Below, one piece after another: positions 43,224 to 57,053 of a DNA stretch of 64,000 nucleotides. The translations under genes and the position numbers were made by a program. Positions within the stretch are counted from its first letter, which is position 1, and every line of letters begins with the position of its first letter. Under the pieces are notes generated by a model. It was not told where the DNA came from. It was given only the letters and a program-made list of their open reading frames with translations, and did no database searches. The stretch comes from Eleginops maclovinus (Eukaryota; Chordata; Actinopteri; Perciformes; Eleginopidae): contig NC_086366.1 in assembly GCF_036324505.1 (NCBI RefSeq), positions 10,285,927 to 10,349,926 of the forward strand, in the 5' to 3' direction.

Positions 43224-46200
43224 GTGAGTGAGGGAAATGGTGTGTGTGAGACAAACAGAGTGCATTTGTGTGTGCGCCCAACTGAGAGAGTAATAGATAG
43301 TTTTTGAGTCTTTATGCTGGATGTGTGGGCTGGGGATAGCGTGTATGTCCGCACAAACAAAGACACAAACAAGCACACAAGCAAAAACAGGGTGACAAGT
43401 GGGAAGAAAACACCTGCACATAATCCAGTGGTCATGTCCGTATGGGTGTGCTCTGGTGGGAGGTCTAGCATTTTGCTAGATGTGTATGAATATTTAATGC
43501 ACATCTGAAGAGGCAGAGTCCAGCCGTATTTTTAGAATATTTATAAGAATATGGCATTTTATTATTGATAACCTGAGAATGCAGTTTATTTAAATATTCA
43601 TGGCCATCATACTCAAGACCTTTTGGGAGCAAATCTAAAGAGAGAAGCAGATAGGAAGGAGTGATAGACGAACAGCGGCAAGGAAGAAAAGGTGTGAGAT
43701 GCTGAGCAAAGTGTGTGTGCTTGAGAGAATTGTAAGAACTGGTTGAAGAAGGAGAAACAAATGGAGGCTTTATCAAAGACTTTGAGAAAAAGCGGTCAGC
43801 AGTTCATAGTCTGCTGTAGGACAAAACCAAAGGGTAAGCAATTCAGAACTGTCTTCATTACGCAAAGATTTCACAAGATTGGTATACCTAACATGATCGT
43901 GTGCAAGATGCTTGCTTGTCTTGACTTTGGTGGCACAGCATTTGCTCTACTCAATAATAGCTTTTCCAGTCTCACTTCCCTAGGTTTAATATTTACCTGT
44001 ATTTCTCAAAATACATCACTTTTTAAACATATCTTTAAACCTAGAATGTCTCAATCCCTTCTGCTGTGATTCAACTAGCATTTAACATCTAGGACAAAAG
44101 TTCTACATTGTTTCCCAAACTTCACTTTCTTCCTTCTCCTCCTTTGCTATTCTGCCCTTCTCCTTCGCTCTTTCATCCATCTCTTTCATGATCTCTCTTT
44201 TCATTCCTCCCCCGCTCCCCGACACCTGTCGTCTCCCACTCCTCCCCTCTATACTGTGACTGACAGGCCAATTCTAGCCCCAACACACGAAATGGAAAAC
44301 ACTCACCAGCTGCAAGCACACACACTAAAACACACAGGATGTGCAAATGCATGCACATCTCTTCACATTCTGACATTGCTTACACACACACACACATGCA
44401 GACCTCTCCATCACTTGCAGGACTTGTTATAGATGTGTGTGCATGAGCTACAGCTGTCATAGCGATAATGTGATACTTAACATGAGGCCACTGTTCGTCA
44501 TACAAATCACCCGACCCTGTCACTTCCAATACAGCACAGTTCCTCTATAGGGCAAGATTACTGCTGTACTACATGCCTGATTATACTTGTAGAATGACAA
44601 ACATGTCACCTGTGTACTTTTTTTCATAGTTTCTCGAAGGTTTCAAAGCACCGTTGAGTCTTTCTCATAAATGCAGCTATTACAATAACGAGTTATTATG
44701 CATGAAGGTGTCATCACAATGTCATGACATTAACTATAATGCAACAAGCAGTGCTACAGCTGTATTTAGTGGTGTGGCTCTGCTCCTATGAGATCAGGAA
44801 ACTATTCGATGGAGACCTGCTGTACATTTTGAACAGGGTATGCAACATCTTGATAGCTTCAGAGGAGAGCTTCTTATCTCTTAATTGTAATATAGAAAAT
44901 ATTGGGCTATTTAATCAAACATTATCTGAAAATCGATTTCGCGATAAGGACGGGGTACTAGCAGGGGGTGAAAGCAAGGAAAGAAAATCTCATGGCAGTG
45001 CTAGTAGCAGAAAAATAAAAAGGAACATTGGCACTGCAGTGACTCTGAACCGCACATTCATTAAAACTCTGTGAGTCAGTGTGAAGTCATTATTTTGTGA
45101 CATGCTGTTTCGGAAAAGCCTTGTACCTACGGCTATAATCAATACTTCTATTAAAACAACATTTGTAATGACGATGTGAAAAAAATGTGACAACGGAAAA
45201 TGTTGGTTGTATTAATGAACCTGCAGAGAATAATCACCTGTGTCTGCAGCTCTCTTGACCTTTCTCCAGCTTTGTGGGTTTCGGACCTTTCTGTTGCTCT
45301 CTGCTGTACAACTTACAACAAAATTCGACATCCATTTCTAAGTCTGCCACAAACAAGTGTTACACCGTGATGGCTCCATGTCTATGTGCAACATCGGCTA
45401 TATTAACTTAAAAGGTGATGATATTTGAATGTTAGGTTTAGAGCTACAATGAATCATATAGATAGGCATGATGCAAATCTTTCTTTTGTACCTGAATTGT
45501 GGGGTTTAAATGTTGCAAATGGTGTCAAGAGTAACATACAGGACCAAAGCTTCTTGTCAGTGTTTCTTCATGTTTCTGAGGTAAACGTCAACATTAAAGC
45601 GGAGAGAGATTTCACTGCATTTGAGTCACGGTTCTACACACCAGTCTTTTCAACACTCGATTTAATCTGTCACGCTCTGCTCACTCTTTTGTTCTGCTTA
45701 AGCTACTTCTGCTACACCTCTCACAGTGAGCGTCACTGCACCATCATCAGCTGCATTCACCTGTAGCTGATGATTATAATGCATTACTCCCTAATCTCCC
45801 GACACGTGGGCTTAAATGCATACAGCAGGGAGTGAAGACGTTTGTCTGATTTATATGCATCAAACAAGTACTTTACTTCCACTTATAACCATTCCATTTG
45901 ACTACAATGACAAAGTAATAAGGAGATTCATGATGAAATGTAGAAAAATATAAAGGCATTATGGCAAAAGAGTGAGATTAACTCGTTCATTAGATGTGAT
46001 TAGATGTGAATGATAGAAGCCTGCAGGCCAGGCTTTCTGCCATAAAACCATGTGATGAACGAGCTTTCACTGTGACGCCGAGCTCTGCAGAGACACTACA
46101 TCATGTCCTTAGAAAAAGGAGACGTGTCATGCATATTATCATGTAATATCATTTTTCTACCTCCTCACATTTCCCTTTAATCTCCCATTCTCTTGTTCAC

Positions 46201-47237
46201 CTTTTCAGGCAGACAAAGTCATAAGGCTAACTTTGGTCATGACTCACAGCAGAATGGGGCTATAGCTTTAACAAGAGACACATTCCTGCATGCAAATTTC
46301 CTTCGAACAGAAATATCCAACATTTACTTTCATTACTACATTCAGAATATAGCATGACACGCTCACTTATTCACTCTGTGTTCCTCTGCCCCTGTATGAG
46401 CTGCATAGCAATTTCTACCGACAACACTGCGAGCCAATTACTCATAAAGGAGAATATATGAAAGAATTGGAAACATTAGACTCAGCCAGAGTTTCACTAA
46501 CAGACCAAATCCACAGGGTATCAATTACAGAGAATAACACTCTTCTGCGTGCTGTGTTGATTTAGAACAGAAGGCAGGTGTAATTTTACACAGAAATGTG
46601 GGGAAGTTGAGCTTTGGTTTTTGTATGCTTAAATGATCAATGAAATGCCTTTAAAGCACGAAATAAGGTGGCAATATTTAAGATTTAAACGGTGTAAAAA
46701 GGAGGACAGTTTGTTGGGTTGTGAAGCTAATACTTTTTGTGTCTGAATTGAGTTTATAAATAACTTCTGTGATAGAATGGTGACTTGTGACCATGATCCC
46801 AAACTATTTCTTTGCCATAGAATATTTTCCTCGCATCGTTTCCTTTTTCCATCTCCCATACGTCTGCCACGACAATAGGATGCTCATTCATTCATGGAGT
46901 TATCCATTTTATCCATGCTGCCACTGTATTGGCTCCGGCTAGTCAGCAGGGATCAGCGGATTGAGGTTGACATTTACTGTGCAGCTGGGAATAAAGGGAA
47001 GGAGGCTCAGCAAGACATTTTTTATTGAAGGTTGAATGCCTTTTCTGTCTTTTTTGTGTGCATTGGGATATATACTGTAATTATGTTTAACAATCAGCCT
47101 GCTTGGCTATTAAAAGTGTGTTTTCACTCTAAAGTAACATATCTTATACTTTTATTACATGTAGTCTTACGACCTTTATGAACATCTGTCTGTCAACCTT
47201 TCCTCGAAAGTAACACACTTTTTATTTGACTCTATAC

Positions 47238-47386
<149 letters not shown>

Positions 47387-48167
47387 AAGACTGCGAAGGT
47401 TGTGAATTGTGTATTGAGCTGCCATAGTTGGCCCATTGGTATTCAGTGTGGGTCCCCCTCTCCCTGCTGCAGTCATCTCTGCAGTCTGGGAGACACAGTA
47501 TAACACACACTCCTATTCAACTCTCCCACTTCCTCTTTTCTTTCCTGATTCAACTACCATTTTCACTTTTTCCCTTCATTCTCACAGACTATCTCCTGCT
47601 CAAATGTATTTACTGTTCCTGACACTTTGTTTCTAAACCTCACATTAGTTAATGAAATAGCTAAGGTGATGACATTTCACCGCTAGAAATTACAGCGTGT
47701 GTGTGTGGTGGTCAGCATGCATAGGAAAGAATTCACATCTTGTTCTGTGAGACTCATACACGCTCTGGCTTTTGCTGTCAGTTTTTTTTTTTCTTCACCT
47801 TTCCCATCAAGCAGAAGGTAATGGCTGGCAGCAGACATGAATGCATTCACACACTCAGACGCATCATTAGATTGACCTTGAGATGGCATTTGGCCCACAC
47901 ACAACTATCATCTCCTTTGGATTTGTAATGGCTATGATTGGACCAGTCACCTCCCAAAGGGTGGCAACAAACTGATGGACGGTCAGGTGATGGGACTGGA
48001 GATATTAAAAACTGGAAATGAATAATTTGCAGAAAATAGTGACAGGATGTACATTGAGTAAGACCCAGAGTAAGTGCTGGGGAAGGAGAGATGTAAGCTG
48101 ATCACCAGTGAACATCTCTCAGGGATTGGATCTGTCTCTGTCAATAGACATCTGAAATTACAGTTGT

Positions 48168-48308
<141 letters not shown>

Positions 48309-50335
48309 TTCCACTGCTGAGTTAGGTCTTCTGACTCTGAGTGCATGTGTGTCATTGTGTGTTTGTGATTGTCATGTGTAAGTATTGAGTAAATGGCCAT
48401 GGGTGTGTTGAATAATTAATGATAGCAACAGATCCAGCTAATGGTTCGACAAACTAACTACAGTGCTGCACTAAAGCTTTCTGACTAATTGAGGATCTCA
48501 AGGTCACTGATAAGAACCCATCATTACTTCCTGGTGGTTGTTTATGAATTTCACTATTCCTTTTTTAAATATGTCTTGTAAATCATTTGCTCCCTACGTG
48601 TCTTGTATCTTTTCTGCTTCACTGAGACAATATTATCATTAACGCAGCTTTCATTATCTGCCTGCTGCACTTCATCTTTAATCTTTTAATCAGATTTCTT
48701 TCATGTGTCTGTTTGTCTTTACGTCCTCAATTCTGCCTCCATCTATTGTACAGTAATCTGCCAGGATCAATCACACAGCCCATTCACATTATTTCACACC
48801 TGTAGTCCATGAGGGAGTAGGATAGAAGACGAGAAGAAAAATAGATGTTTGTCTGTCTTTCTTTTCTTTATTGTTTGCTTATCAAACATGCACCCTGACA
48901 ACAACTGTCAGTCTCAACATTTGTTAACATATCTGTCACCATCACTTGAGAAATGATGTGTTGTTTGCACCCCAAATCAAATAACAGCAAAAAGTGTTGC
49001 ATTTCCCCTCTGGGCATGTCTTAATAAACTACGCAAAAAAAAACTATTTTTACAAGCTCATTATTTGCATTATCAAATGAAAAGGATGTCACCCATGACG
49101 CCTGGTGTCCTAAGTAGTTTGCAAATTTCTTTCAGGATTTTTTCTCTGATCAGAAGTGAACAAATATAGGAAAATACTTCCTTACAGGCTGTAAAAATGC
49201 CTGTTTTGTGAGACGTTACACAACAGGTAAAAAACTGCTCTATAAATTATATCAGAAAAATATGATGTTTAAAGGTTTATAAGTTTCACAATTTCGATTG
49301 TGTGCAGTTTTTGGTTGCTGGAATCATAGCTCCTTTTCATACCGACCCTAAAAACATACTTCTAGAATGCTCCCAATGCAAGTAATGTGGGACAAAATCT
49401 TATACTTGTTGTGTCTGAAAAATACATTTCAATATAAGAACTCTGCGTTTTGAAAAACAATTGGGCATCTTCCAAATGTAGAGTACAACATTTTCTCTTT
49501 ATGTGATTGCTTTTCTATTGCAGCTCAGCACAGAAATACTGTGGAAAAAATGTAGAGAAATGTCTATAAAAACACAGAAACCTGATTTGACTGATAAAGC
49601 AAGTGTTAACAGAAGAGACAATTACATCAAGTGAAAACTGTTTCAAAGGCTTGCATCGACTATTATTTTATGATAGACTGGACTAAATGTATTGTTTAAG
49701 ACTAAACAATAAACTGAATGATTCAGACATTGTTTTCAAATCCAAATAAATATTCACATAGACTGTGTGTTCACAAAAACTCAAAGACATATATACAGTG
49801 AAAAACATAATTGCATTACATAGACAACAGCTATCCAGTGCTGTCTCAGCTCATAGTTCTTTGTGTCTGCTTGTATTTTGGTGTTTGGAAGTGTCAGCAT
49901 CAATCCACTTATGTGCTTTTATGTGTTTGTGTATAGCCATGTGGTTATGTGTGTGTTTGTGTGCTCTTGTTATTGTGTTTACTGGCATTCTCGTAAGCAG
50001 CCAAAAAGCATAATCTGAGGAAGGTGATGATTGAACTACAGGGTAACATTTCTGGCTTGCATGAGACTTCATAAGAAGGAAACAAAAACACAAACCAGAC
50101 ACCGAAAAATTGCTCTTTTTGGTTTGTTTTGTGTTGCTCTTGATCTGCCATGTCACCCAATTAATGGAATGTCTTTCTTATCTAGTGTGGCCTGTCATGT
50201 GATGCTTTTAAAGCAATAAGGTATATAAAACATATACAAGATATACTGTATATCCACCTGCATGTACACTCAACCTCAAATAAGTTAGGTGATCAACAAT
50301 CAGATACAATTGGTGAACAAAACACAACATAACAG

Positions 50336-50346
<11 letters not shown>

Positions 50347-50396
<50 letters not shown>
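50347..50396 (+). repeat. (TGCG)n tetranucleotide repeat
   Basis: About twelve TGCG units, preceded by a short TG run. It is alternating purine-pyrimidine and CpG-bearing. Confidence 0.98.
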
Positions 50397-50397
<1 letters not shown>

Positions 50398-51144
50398 ATG
50401 CTGCATGCGTGTGTGTGGTAGAGGAACAGCTTGCCATTAATCTTTCACACAGAGGATTGGGGAGGCAATCTGTTGGCTATCATAGATGATACATGACCCG
50501 CTATAGAAAGATTCGCCTGTTGCATACCAACACAAATGACACCACAACACAGGCAACACACACACTCACACTGCCACAAGAACCAAGGACGTCAATCTCG
50601 AAGCTCACCCACGTACACCAAGGTGCACACGTGGCCTGATTGATTCAAGAATGCGCTGTCCCTTTCCACATGGTAAACATGTTCTCCAACTTCGATCCAA
50701 GGCCAAACACTGGTGAACACCTCCTCCATTTTTTCATTACATGTTGTACACGCGCACACACACACATAACTCTACAACGACACATAGAAAGAGACATGAT
50801 GTTAATCATGTCCTCAACCAATACTTTTATTATTTCCTCGGTCGACTGTTTTTCTTCCATAAGAACCGTTTTAGATCTCTTGGATTACAAACTCATAAAA
50901 GTCATATGTTACATTGCCTCCCGTAATCATGTGATATAGCAACTCTAATGGTTTAGTTTACAATGGGATTTATTTGTTCAGCATCCATTTTTACTCTTAA
51001 ACCCTTTACCTGAACTTAAGTTTACTAGATAATACTAGATACTAGAGGATGGTGTCTGTAGAGGCTGATTCATTTCAGGTAACTTTAAGTCTAATCTTGT
51101 TGTCGCTATGCTAAATAAATTAGATAGAAAAGTGCTCCGTATGC

Positions 51145-51165
51145 ATTCACCTGCTGCAGGTGAAT
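51145..51165. promoter_or_regulatory. 21-bp palindrome with paired CACCTG/CAGGTG E-boxes
   Basis: ATTCACCTGC, one T, then the exact inverse GCAGGTGAAT. CAGGTG is the E-box bound by ZEB and Snail repressors and by some bHLH factors, here present in both orientations. Function is inferred only. Confidence 0.4.
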
Positions 51166-51777
51166 TTATGGCGCTAAGGAAACTCATCCGTCAAACAAAT
51201 AACTTCTAACAGCTAGATACGCAGCTTTATGTTGATGAGAACATTTCTTTGAGATGACAACAGACATTTATCTTCACACAAAACTTTAGTTGCTTTGTCT
51301 AACTGCAGAGAAACTCCAGTCAAAAATGTGACTTCACTCTGCCAGCTCAAAATTAGCTAATTTTCATATTTCATCATGTCACATGCATTTGAGTAGACAG
51401 AATACTCGACACACTAGCTTATGAATTCTAAATAGGAGTAATTTAAAGTGAAGTGTTAACAGAATACTAAATGTATCCAAAGCGCTGGCCACAGAAATAG
51501 AGATTGTCCCTTAGCACTCCACTGTAGTAGCCCACTAGGGATTGGCCAATTATCCCCCCATATCCTCCCTCTCTCCTCTCTCTCTCTCCCGTCTCAAATT
51601 CCAACGCTTTTATCTGTAAGACCATAATGCTTTACATTATGTCAACGCATTTATACAAACATAATGAGTTTTCAAAAACCATAGACATACAAATGCATTA
51701 TGAATACATCCTTGTCCATGTATATATTGTGAACATAGCATTATAAACAACATTTTTGTACAAGGCAGCCAAGTTAA

Positions 51778-52491
51778 AGGTCCCGTATTATGCAAAACTC
51801 ACTTTTTGCTGTGTTTTATACATAAATGTGTCCCAGGAGTGTAAGGAGACTCACAAAGTGTCAGAAAATACAACTCTCTCTCTTTTCCTCCTTACCCACA
51901 TCTCTAAAAAAAAAGGGGTATAAACTAGCTGTTCCAGATTTGCTGCCGATATGACGTCATATCAAAAATGTGGGCTGGCTTTACATTGAACTCCTGGCAA
52001 CGTCCCACCCCGTGACACGTCTCAACCATAGACTGTATGGTCTCAACCTATCGTCTGCAATATACAGTCTCGAGCTGAATCCACTCTGCAGCACCTATGT
52101 GTCTCTGTCTGCAAGAGGGACGTAGATAACAAGTCACTGTTCTAGTGGTAAACACTGAGAAGTGTTTCAGAAATAATGCTTGATGTGGTTTGGAAGATAA
52201 TATGGCGTTTAATCACGGCAACGTTTAGCTGAGTTTCTCCGTTAGAAACTTCTCTCTTCAGACAGAGAGATCATGACGCTCTAAAAGGGCGTGGCCAATT
52301 TCAGCTCAGCTCAAATTTAAAGCGACAGTAACAGAATCAGCACTTTATCAAACGGGCCTGAAACAGAGGGATAGCGGACATGCTAAAATGCATTCTGTTT
52401 GGTATTTTGAGCGAAACACATCAGAGACATGTTTTTTTATATATATTTCAGACCTATATTATATGCCATAAAAGAGCATAATAGGATATTT
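51778..52491. mobile_element. TTAA-flanked non-autonomous element (piggyBac-like MITE)
   Basis: A 714-bp unit flanked by TTAA on both sides (51774-51777 and 52492-52495). The left end reads AGGTCCCGTATTATGC; the right end, reverse-complemented, reads AAATATCCTATTATGC. They share TATTATGC exactly and agree partly further out. TTAA target duplication is the hallmark of piggyBac-type transposition. No transposase frame is present, so it is non-autonomous. Confidence 0.65.
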
Positions 52492-53008
52492 TTAATATTT
52501 AAACATGATCACATACAACACAAAAAACCCATCACTTAATACCTGCTTCATCTTCCTCCTTAACCCCTAACAAAAAAGAGGAATCATTTTGGCAAATTTT
52601 GAATTGTTGCGCACACAGAAAATGTCTGAAGGCACAGTATGGGAATGTTACACAAGGCAGGGCAGTATGCAGTACATGCATGGAAGGTCCCCGTATATGG
52701 ATCAATGGCTCTTTTAAAATACATGCTTAAAGGTATTCAAAAGAGTTTTGTGAAATTTGTATAACTCCACATGTTGACACTACGATTTGTATTGTTAGTG
52801 TATATTGGTTCATAATATTGGTTATCCGTCTCTTTGATTGCTGTGAGGTCTTATCTGGTTGAGAGAAAGAAAGTCATTGCTGTCTCCTAATAAGTATAAA
52901 ACAAACCCAACAGCTCTTTTTCAGAAGAATCCATCACAGTGTACGCCAGGTTCATTAATTCAGGTAAACAGATCAATGCCTCAAGGAGACATGCTATCAA
53001 TTCATATT

Positions 53009-53138
<130 letters not shown>

Positions 53139-54842
53139 AGGATTAAGAGGTTTGCTGGCTTTTGAACAGCTGCAGAATGCGGAGTTGCTCCAAAAGGTGA
53201 CAATTTATGCCGAGTCAGGCGTCAATGCACCTCAAGTCTCTCTCTCTCCAGCCCGGTCCACTATCTAATTTATCACAGCTTTCACCGCACAGTGCTATCA
53301 ACTAATTGCTTCCTGTCCGTGAAAGGTTGGGCCTTATTTTTCTGATGCACGTAAGAGGATATAGTTGTCACCAAAATGTTGTTTAAGTGGATGAAAGTCA
53401 ATATTTGTGTTTTTAAATTAAATCAATTGTTAATGGTTTGTGAATTTGAAATGGATCAATCGTAGAGGAAAACCTTCTCATAATTATACCTCAATTCTGC
53501 TTTTTGCATCAGCTCTGGCGTTTTGTCATCTTTCACCTCATTATTTTGTTTTGCAGCTCGCATTTTTTATGTTTTGGTTCACTCACACTGCTCTCAGCAC
53601 CGTTTCCTCAGCTAAAACGCTCCAACTTTTCAATCCCAGCACCAAACAACAGTCAAACTTTAGAGACTCGTTGATGGGTCGTTGAGGAGCTCTTGCACCT
53701 TAAGGAGCCATGCATGTCCCTCAGGAGGTAGATACCAAAATCAGAGCTAAAAGAAAATGTATATTTGATCAGGTGACCAGAAACTGGACTCAAAATGATT
53801 AATGTTGGTGGATGTCTAAAAAAGCAACAGTTAGGTAACATGACTCAAAATCCACTTATAAAGTTATTCATAATGTCCTCTGTTGTGTTTCAGAGGCCAA
53901 AAAAATCAGTTTTTTCCAGTGTAATTACTTGCAAACATAAAAAAGTAACTTTAAATTGTATCATCTGAAATATACCGGAAAGGTAGATGATTCAAGAACC
54001 ACATTTAGAAATTAATAACTTACTGAGGAACACACTGTTCGTAATTTTATGTGAATGTTCCCTATTCCTATTTTTTGCAAAGATAAGGTAAGATCTAAAA
54101 ATTAATTGCTATGAAACATGTTTCTTTTTATTCTCTGTGAATTAGAGAACAACTCAATTGTACGTATAGTTCACAGTATACTTCCCCATTTTTTTTAATG
54201 TTCCTCGCCCCAACTCCCAATCCACTTCCTCTCATCCTAGAATTTTAAGGTCTTTCATTAACTGCAATGCTTAAAAGAAAACATTTTGCTACCTTATCCC
54301 CATATCTCTCTCCTTTTGTTTAATGTGCTCACTCTTGCTTGCTCTATTCCCATTTACTCGATGAAAACAAGTTTGTGCAAACAAAATGAATTGCCACTTA
54401 CTCTGATGCTTTAGCTCACAATTGGTAGATAAAGAGAGTAAACATGGAAAAAGAGAAAAGAGAGAATAAGGATGAGAGAGATGGAGGGCCGCCCAGATTA
54501 CAATCTGTTTAATGTAGCCTTTGTTATTGTTTGTGCTGAATTGGTTCGAGGGTTGAAAGAAAATTGCTTTGGCAGTACTGTCATTTTCAGTCATGCAGTT
54601 TTGAAAAATGCTTTGTAAAATTACAGCGTGTTGTGTTACATCACTCTGACTCAGGAAATAACCTTAATTATGTTTCCTTCTGTGAATCCCCTTCTGTGTT
54701 TCTGTGATGTTCCGCTCATCCATTTAACATTAACCTTTATTTTTTGTATCTCCCAAACCTTTCATCTCTCCTGCTTTTCTCAAATTCTCACTCCCGTTTT
54801 ACCTGATTTCTCCCTAATCGCCTTTGTCTCTCTTCTCTCCAG

Positions 54843-55041
54843 ATCTCTGTCTGGACGTATTGTTGGAGGTGTGTGGTGGTTCTTCACCCTTATCATCATC
54901 TCCTCTTACACAGCCAACCTGGCTGCCTTTCTCACAGTGGAGAGGATGGTCTCACCCATAGAGAGTGCAGAGGACTTGGCCAAACAGACAGAGATAGCCT
55001 ATGGGACACTGGACTCAGGTTCTACTAAGGAGTTTTTCAGG
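54843..55041 (+). CDS. gria4: gria4 exon 12: M3 and start of S2
   Basis: A 199-nt exon whose first base completes Arg (CG plus A), then [20 protein letters not shown]. The gating motif [15 protein letters not shown] follows, then [18 protein letters not shown] and [12 protein letters not shown] before donor GTAAGG. It carries the M3 helix that lines the pore and the start of S2. The Ser-Thr of GSTKEFF corresponds to Ser654 and Thr655 of GluA2, which bind the ligand gamma-carboxyl. Length is identical to mammalian exon 12 and every motif is intact. Confidence 0.98.
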
Positions 55042-55719
55042 GTAAGGACTCCTCACACTCATTTACTTGAATCCATATGCCCCTTTTCCACCAAATCAGT
55101 TCCAGTAGGAGACATCAGGATCAAATGACCTACTAGTCTTGCAGATAAAAATATTCCCTGTCGGTTTGAATTCATCTGATGCATATTAGCACATAAAGAT
55201 GCAACATACATTCTGTCGCACTGGTTTCTCTATATTCCACTTATTGACATTTGCTGGAAGAAGTGTGTTAAACTATAGTGTAGAAGAAGAAGGCAGCAAT
55301 CTGACAAACATAGATGTAAACCATTCAGGTTTCCAGATCTTTGGTTTTCTTCTGTCAAATTAATTGTTTCCTGATGAACAAATGCATTCACAATATTTTC
55401 TGGACCTCAAGGACACACACATGGGCTGCTGTAAGAAACACTGAATGTACATTGTATTGAGGGTAAACTCCACAGGGTGCTTTTAGGAAAGTGGACGTCA
55501 ATTTTCATATTGCTTATGGTCTTTATTTCTTTGTAAATTACTGTTATATAAATGTGATGATGCACGTCATTGTGTACCTTGGAGGGGAGCAATGCCATAC
55601 CACTGTGCTTTGCATCATTCATTACCCCCACTCCATCCATTATTGCATTATTGCTCACTTTACAGCATAGAGATAGGAGGTAAACAGGGTACAAGGGGGA
55701 AGTGTTCAAGGGTGGTACA

Positions 55720-56045
55720 TGAGGTTAGATCATATAGAGCTTTAAAAGCTTTAAAAACAAGCTAAACAATCTCGAAGGTACTTCTGCAATGAAAGGGCAG
55801 TCAGTAAGAGAAAGAATATGCGAGAGAGGTTCTGTCGCTCATTTATTGGCGCTGACATAAGCCAAACAGCAGAAATCTGCTCTGTGTGTAGGTGGGACAA
55901 GGACAAGTGACTAATGACGGTGTAAACCAATTTACAATAGTCCAGGTGGGAGGAGGAGAATGAATGGATGGCTTTCTTCTGAATTTGAATTGAGAGAGGC
56001 TTACATTTTGGGAGTGACGCTTAGCTGAAATTCCTGGCTTCAACT
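55720..56045. repeat. Decayed dispersed fish repeat, second copy
   Basis: Words such as TTTACAATAGTCCAGGTGGG and GAATGGATGGCTTTCTTCTG fit the same dispersed family as 12380-12865. It is mutated, without an open frame, and its limits are approximate. Confidence 0.45.
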
Positions 56046-56226
56046 CTTCAAGCTAATATGTTATATAAAACGTGATGGCTTCCTCAGCGTTCACACAGAG
56101 GTTTTGGAGGTGCAGCGTGGGATTTTATTTCATACATTTTGAAGTAAAATTCAAACACCAAAAGGGGCAATTTTTGTTTGTCATACCCCTGCATTGAATC
56201 ACTTCCTTACTCGGTAAAATAAGACA

Positions 56227-56250
56227 ATAATAATAATAATAATAATATAT
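56227..56250 (+). repeat. (ATA)n trinucleotide repeat
   Basis: A run of ATA/TAA units in AT-rich sequence. Confidence 0.9.
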
Positions 56251-56805
56251 AGTATAATAATAAAAAGTTGTGAAGGTGGACAGAGCTGTATTCCTCAGGG
56301 AGATATGACTGTAAAATAGTAAGCAGGAAATTAAAGCCGAGTGGAGTGAAGCGGCCCATATAAATCCTGTAGTGGCTTCACCCATTGACCTCTGCCCCCA
56401 TGTGGATTTCAATTACCAAAGAACTCATAAACACACACACACATAGAGACACACACATTTAAACAATGTTGATTTTTTTTTTTGCAGACACGGTCAAAAT
56501 GCCAGCGTCACCACATGTACAAAAACAAATCTGCTCTGTCACATAATCATGCTCTGTAGGAAAATCCTGAATTGTGTGCTCAAGCATTGTGTGTGTGAGT
56601 ATACCAATTTACAGTTATGCTTTGTAAAGATGTGTGCGCTAGAGTGTATTTGGGGATGTGGAGGAGGGGGGGTTGTTACAGACAGTTTGTGCTTCTGTGA
56701 GCGGCTCTGGCATCATCAACATAACGAGCGGGCTGAAATCTGCGGAGGGTGAAAAAGCAATTTACTCTACCACAGCTGAGGGGGATACGCCACCACCATT
56801 AATTA

Positions 56806-56807
<2 letters not shown>

Positions 56808-56878
<71 letters not shown>

Positions 56879-57053
56879 TATATGTTTGTGTGTACCTTAG
56901 CATGTATGCATACTGAGCCACATATGCAAGCGTGTAAATGTGCATATGAGTTTTTTGTGGCGATTCTCACAAAGAACAGGTTTGTGTGTGTGTGTGTGTG
57001 TGTTTGGGTGTGGGTGTGTGTGTGTTTGGGTGGGTGTGTGTGTGTGTGTGTGT
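56808..57053 (+). repeat. (TG)n microsatellite and imperfect TG/TGGG tract
   Basis: TG tract 56808-56877, about 100 bp of unique sequence, then an imperfect TG tract with TTTGGG and TGGG steps at 56982-57053. Confidence 0.97.

Noticed and set aside
50337..50400. HARTHART-type frame as a possible small peptide
   Set aside because: It is the minus-strand reading of the TGCG repeat.
54628..55128. Single 166-codon open frame taken as one unit
   Set aside because: Only 54843-55041 is exon 12; the frame on either side is intron that happens to stay open.
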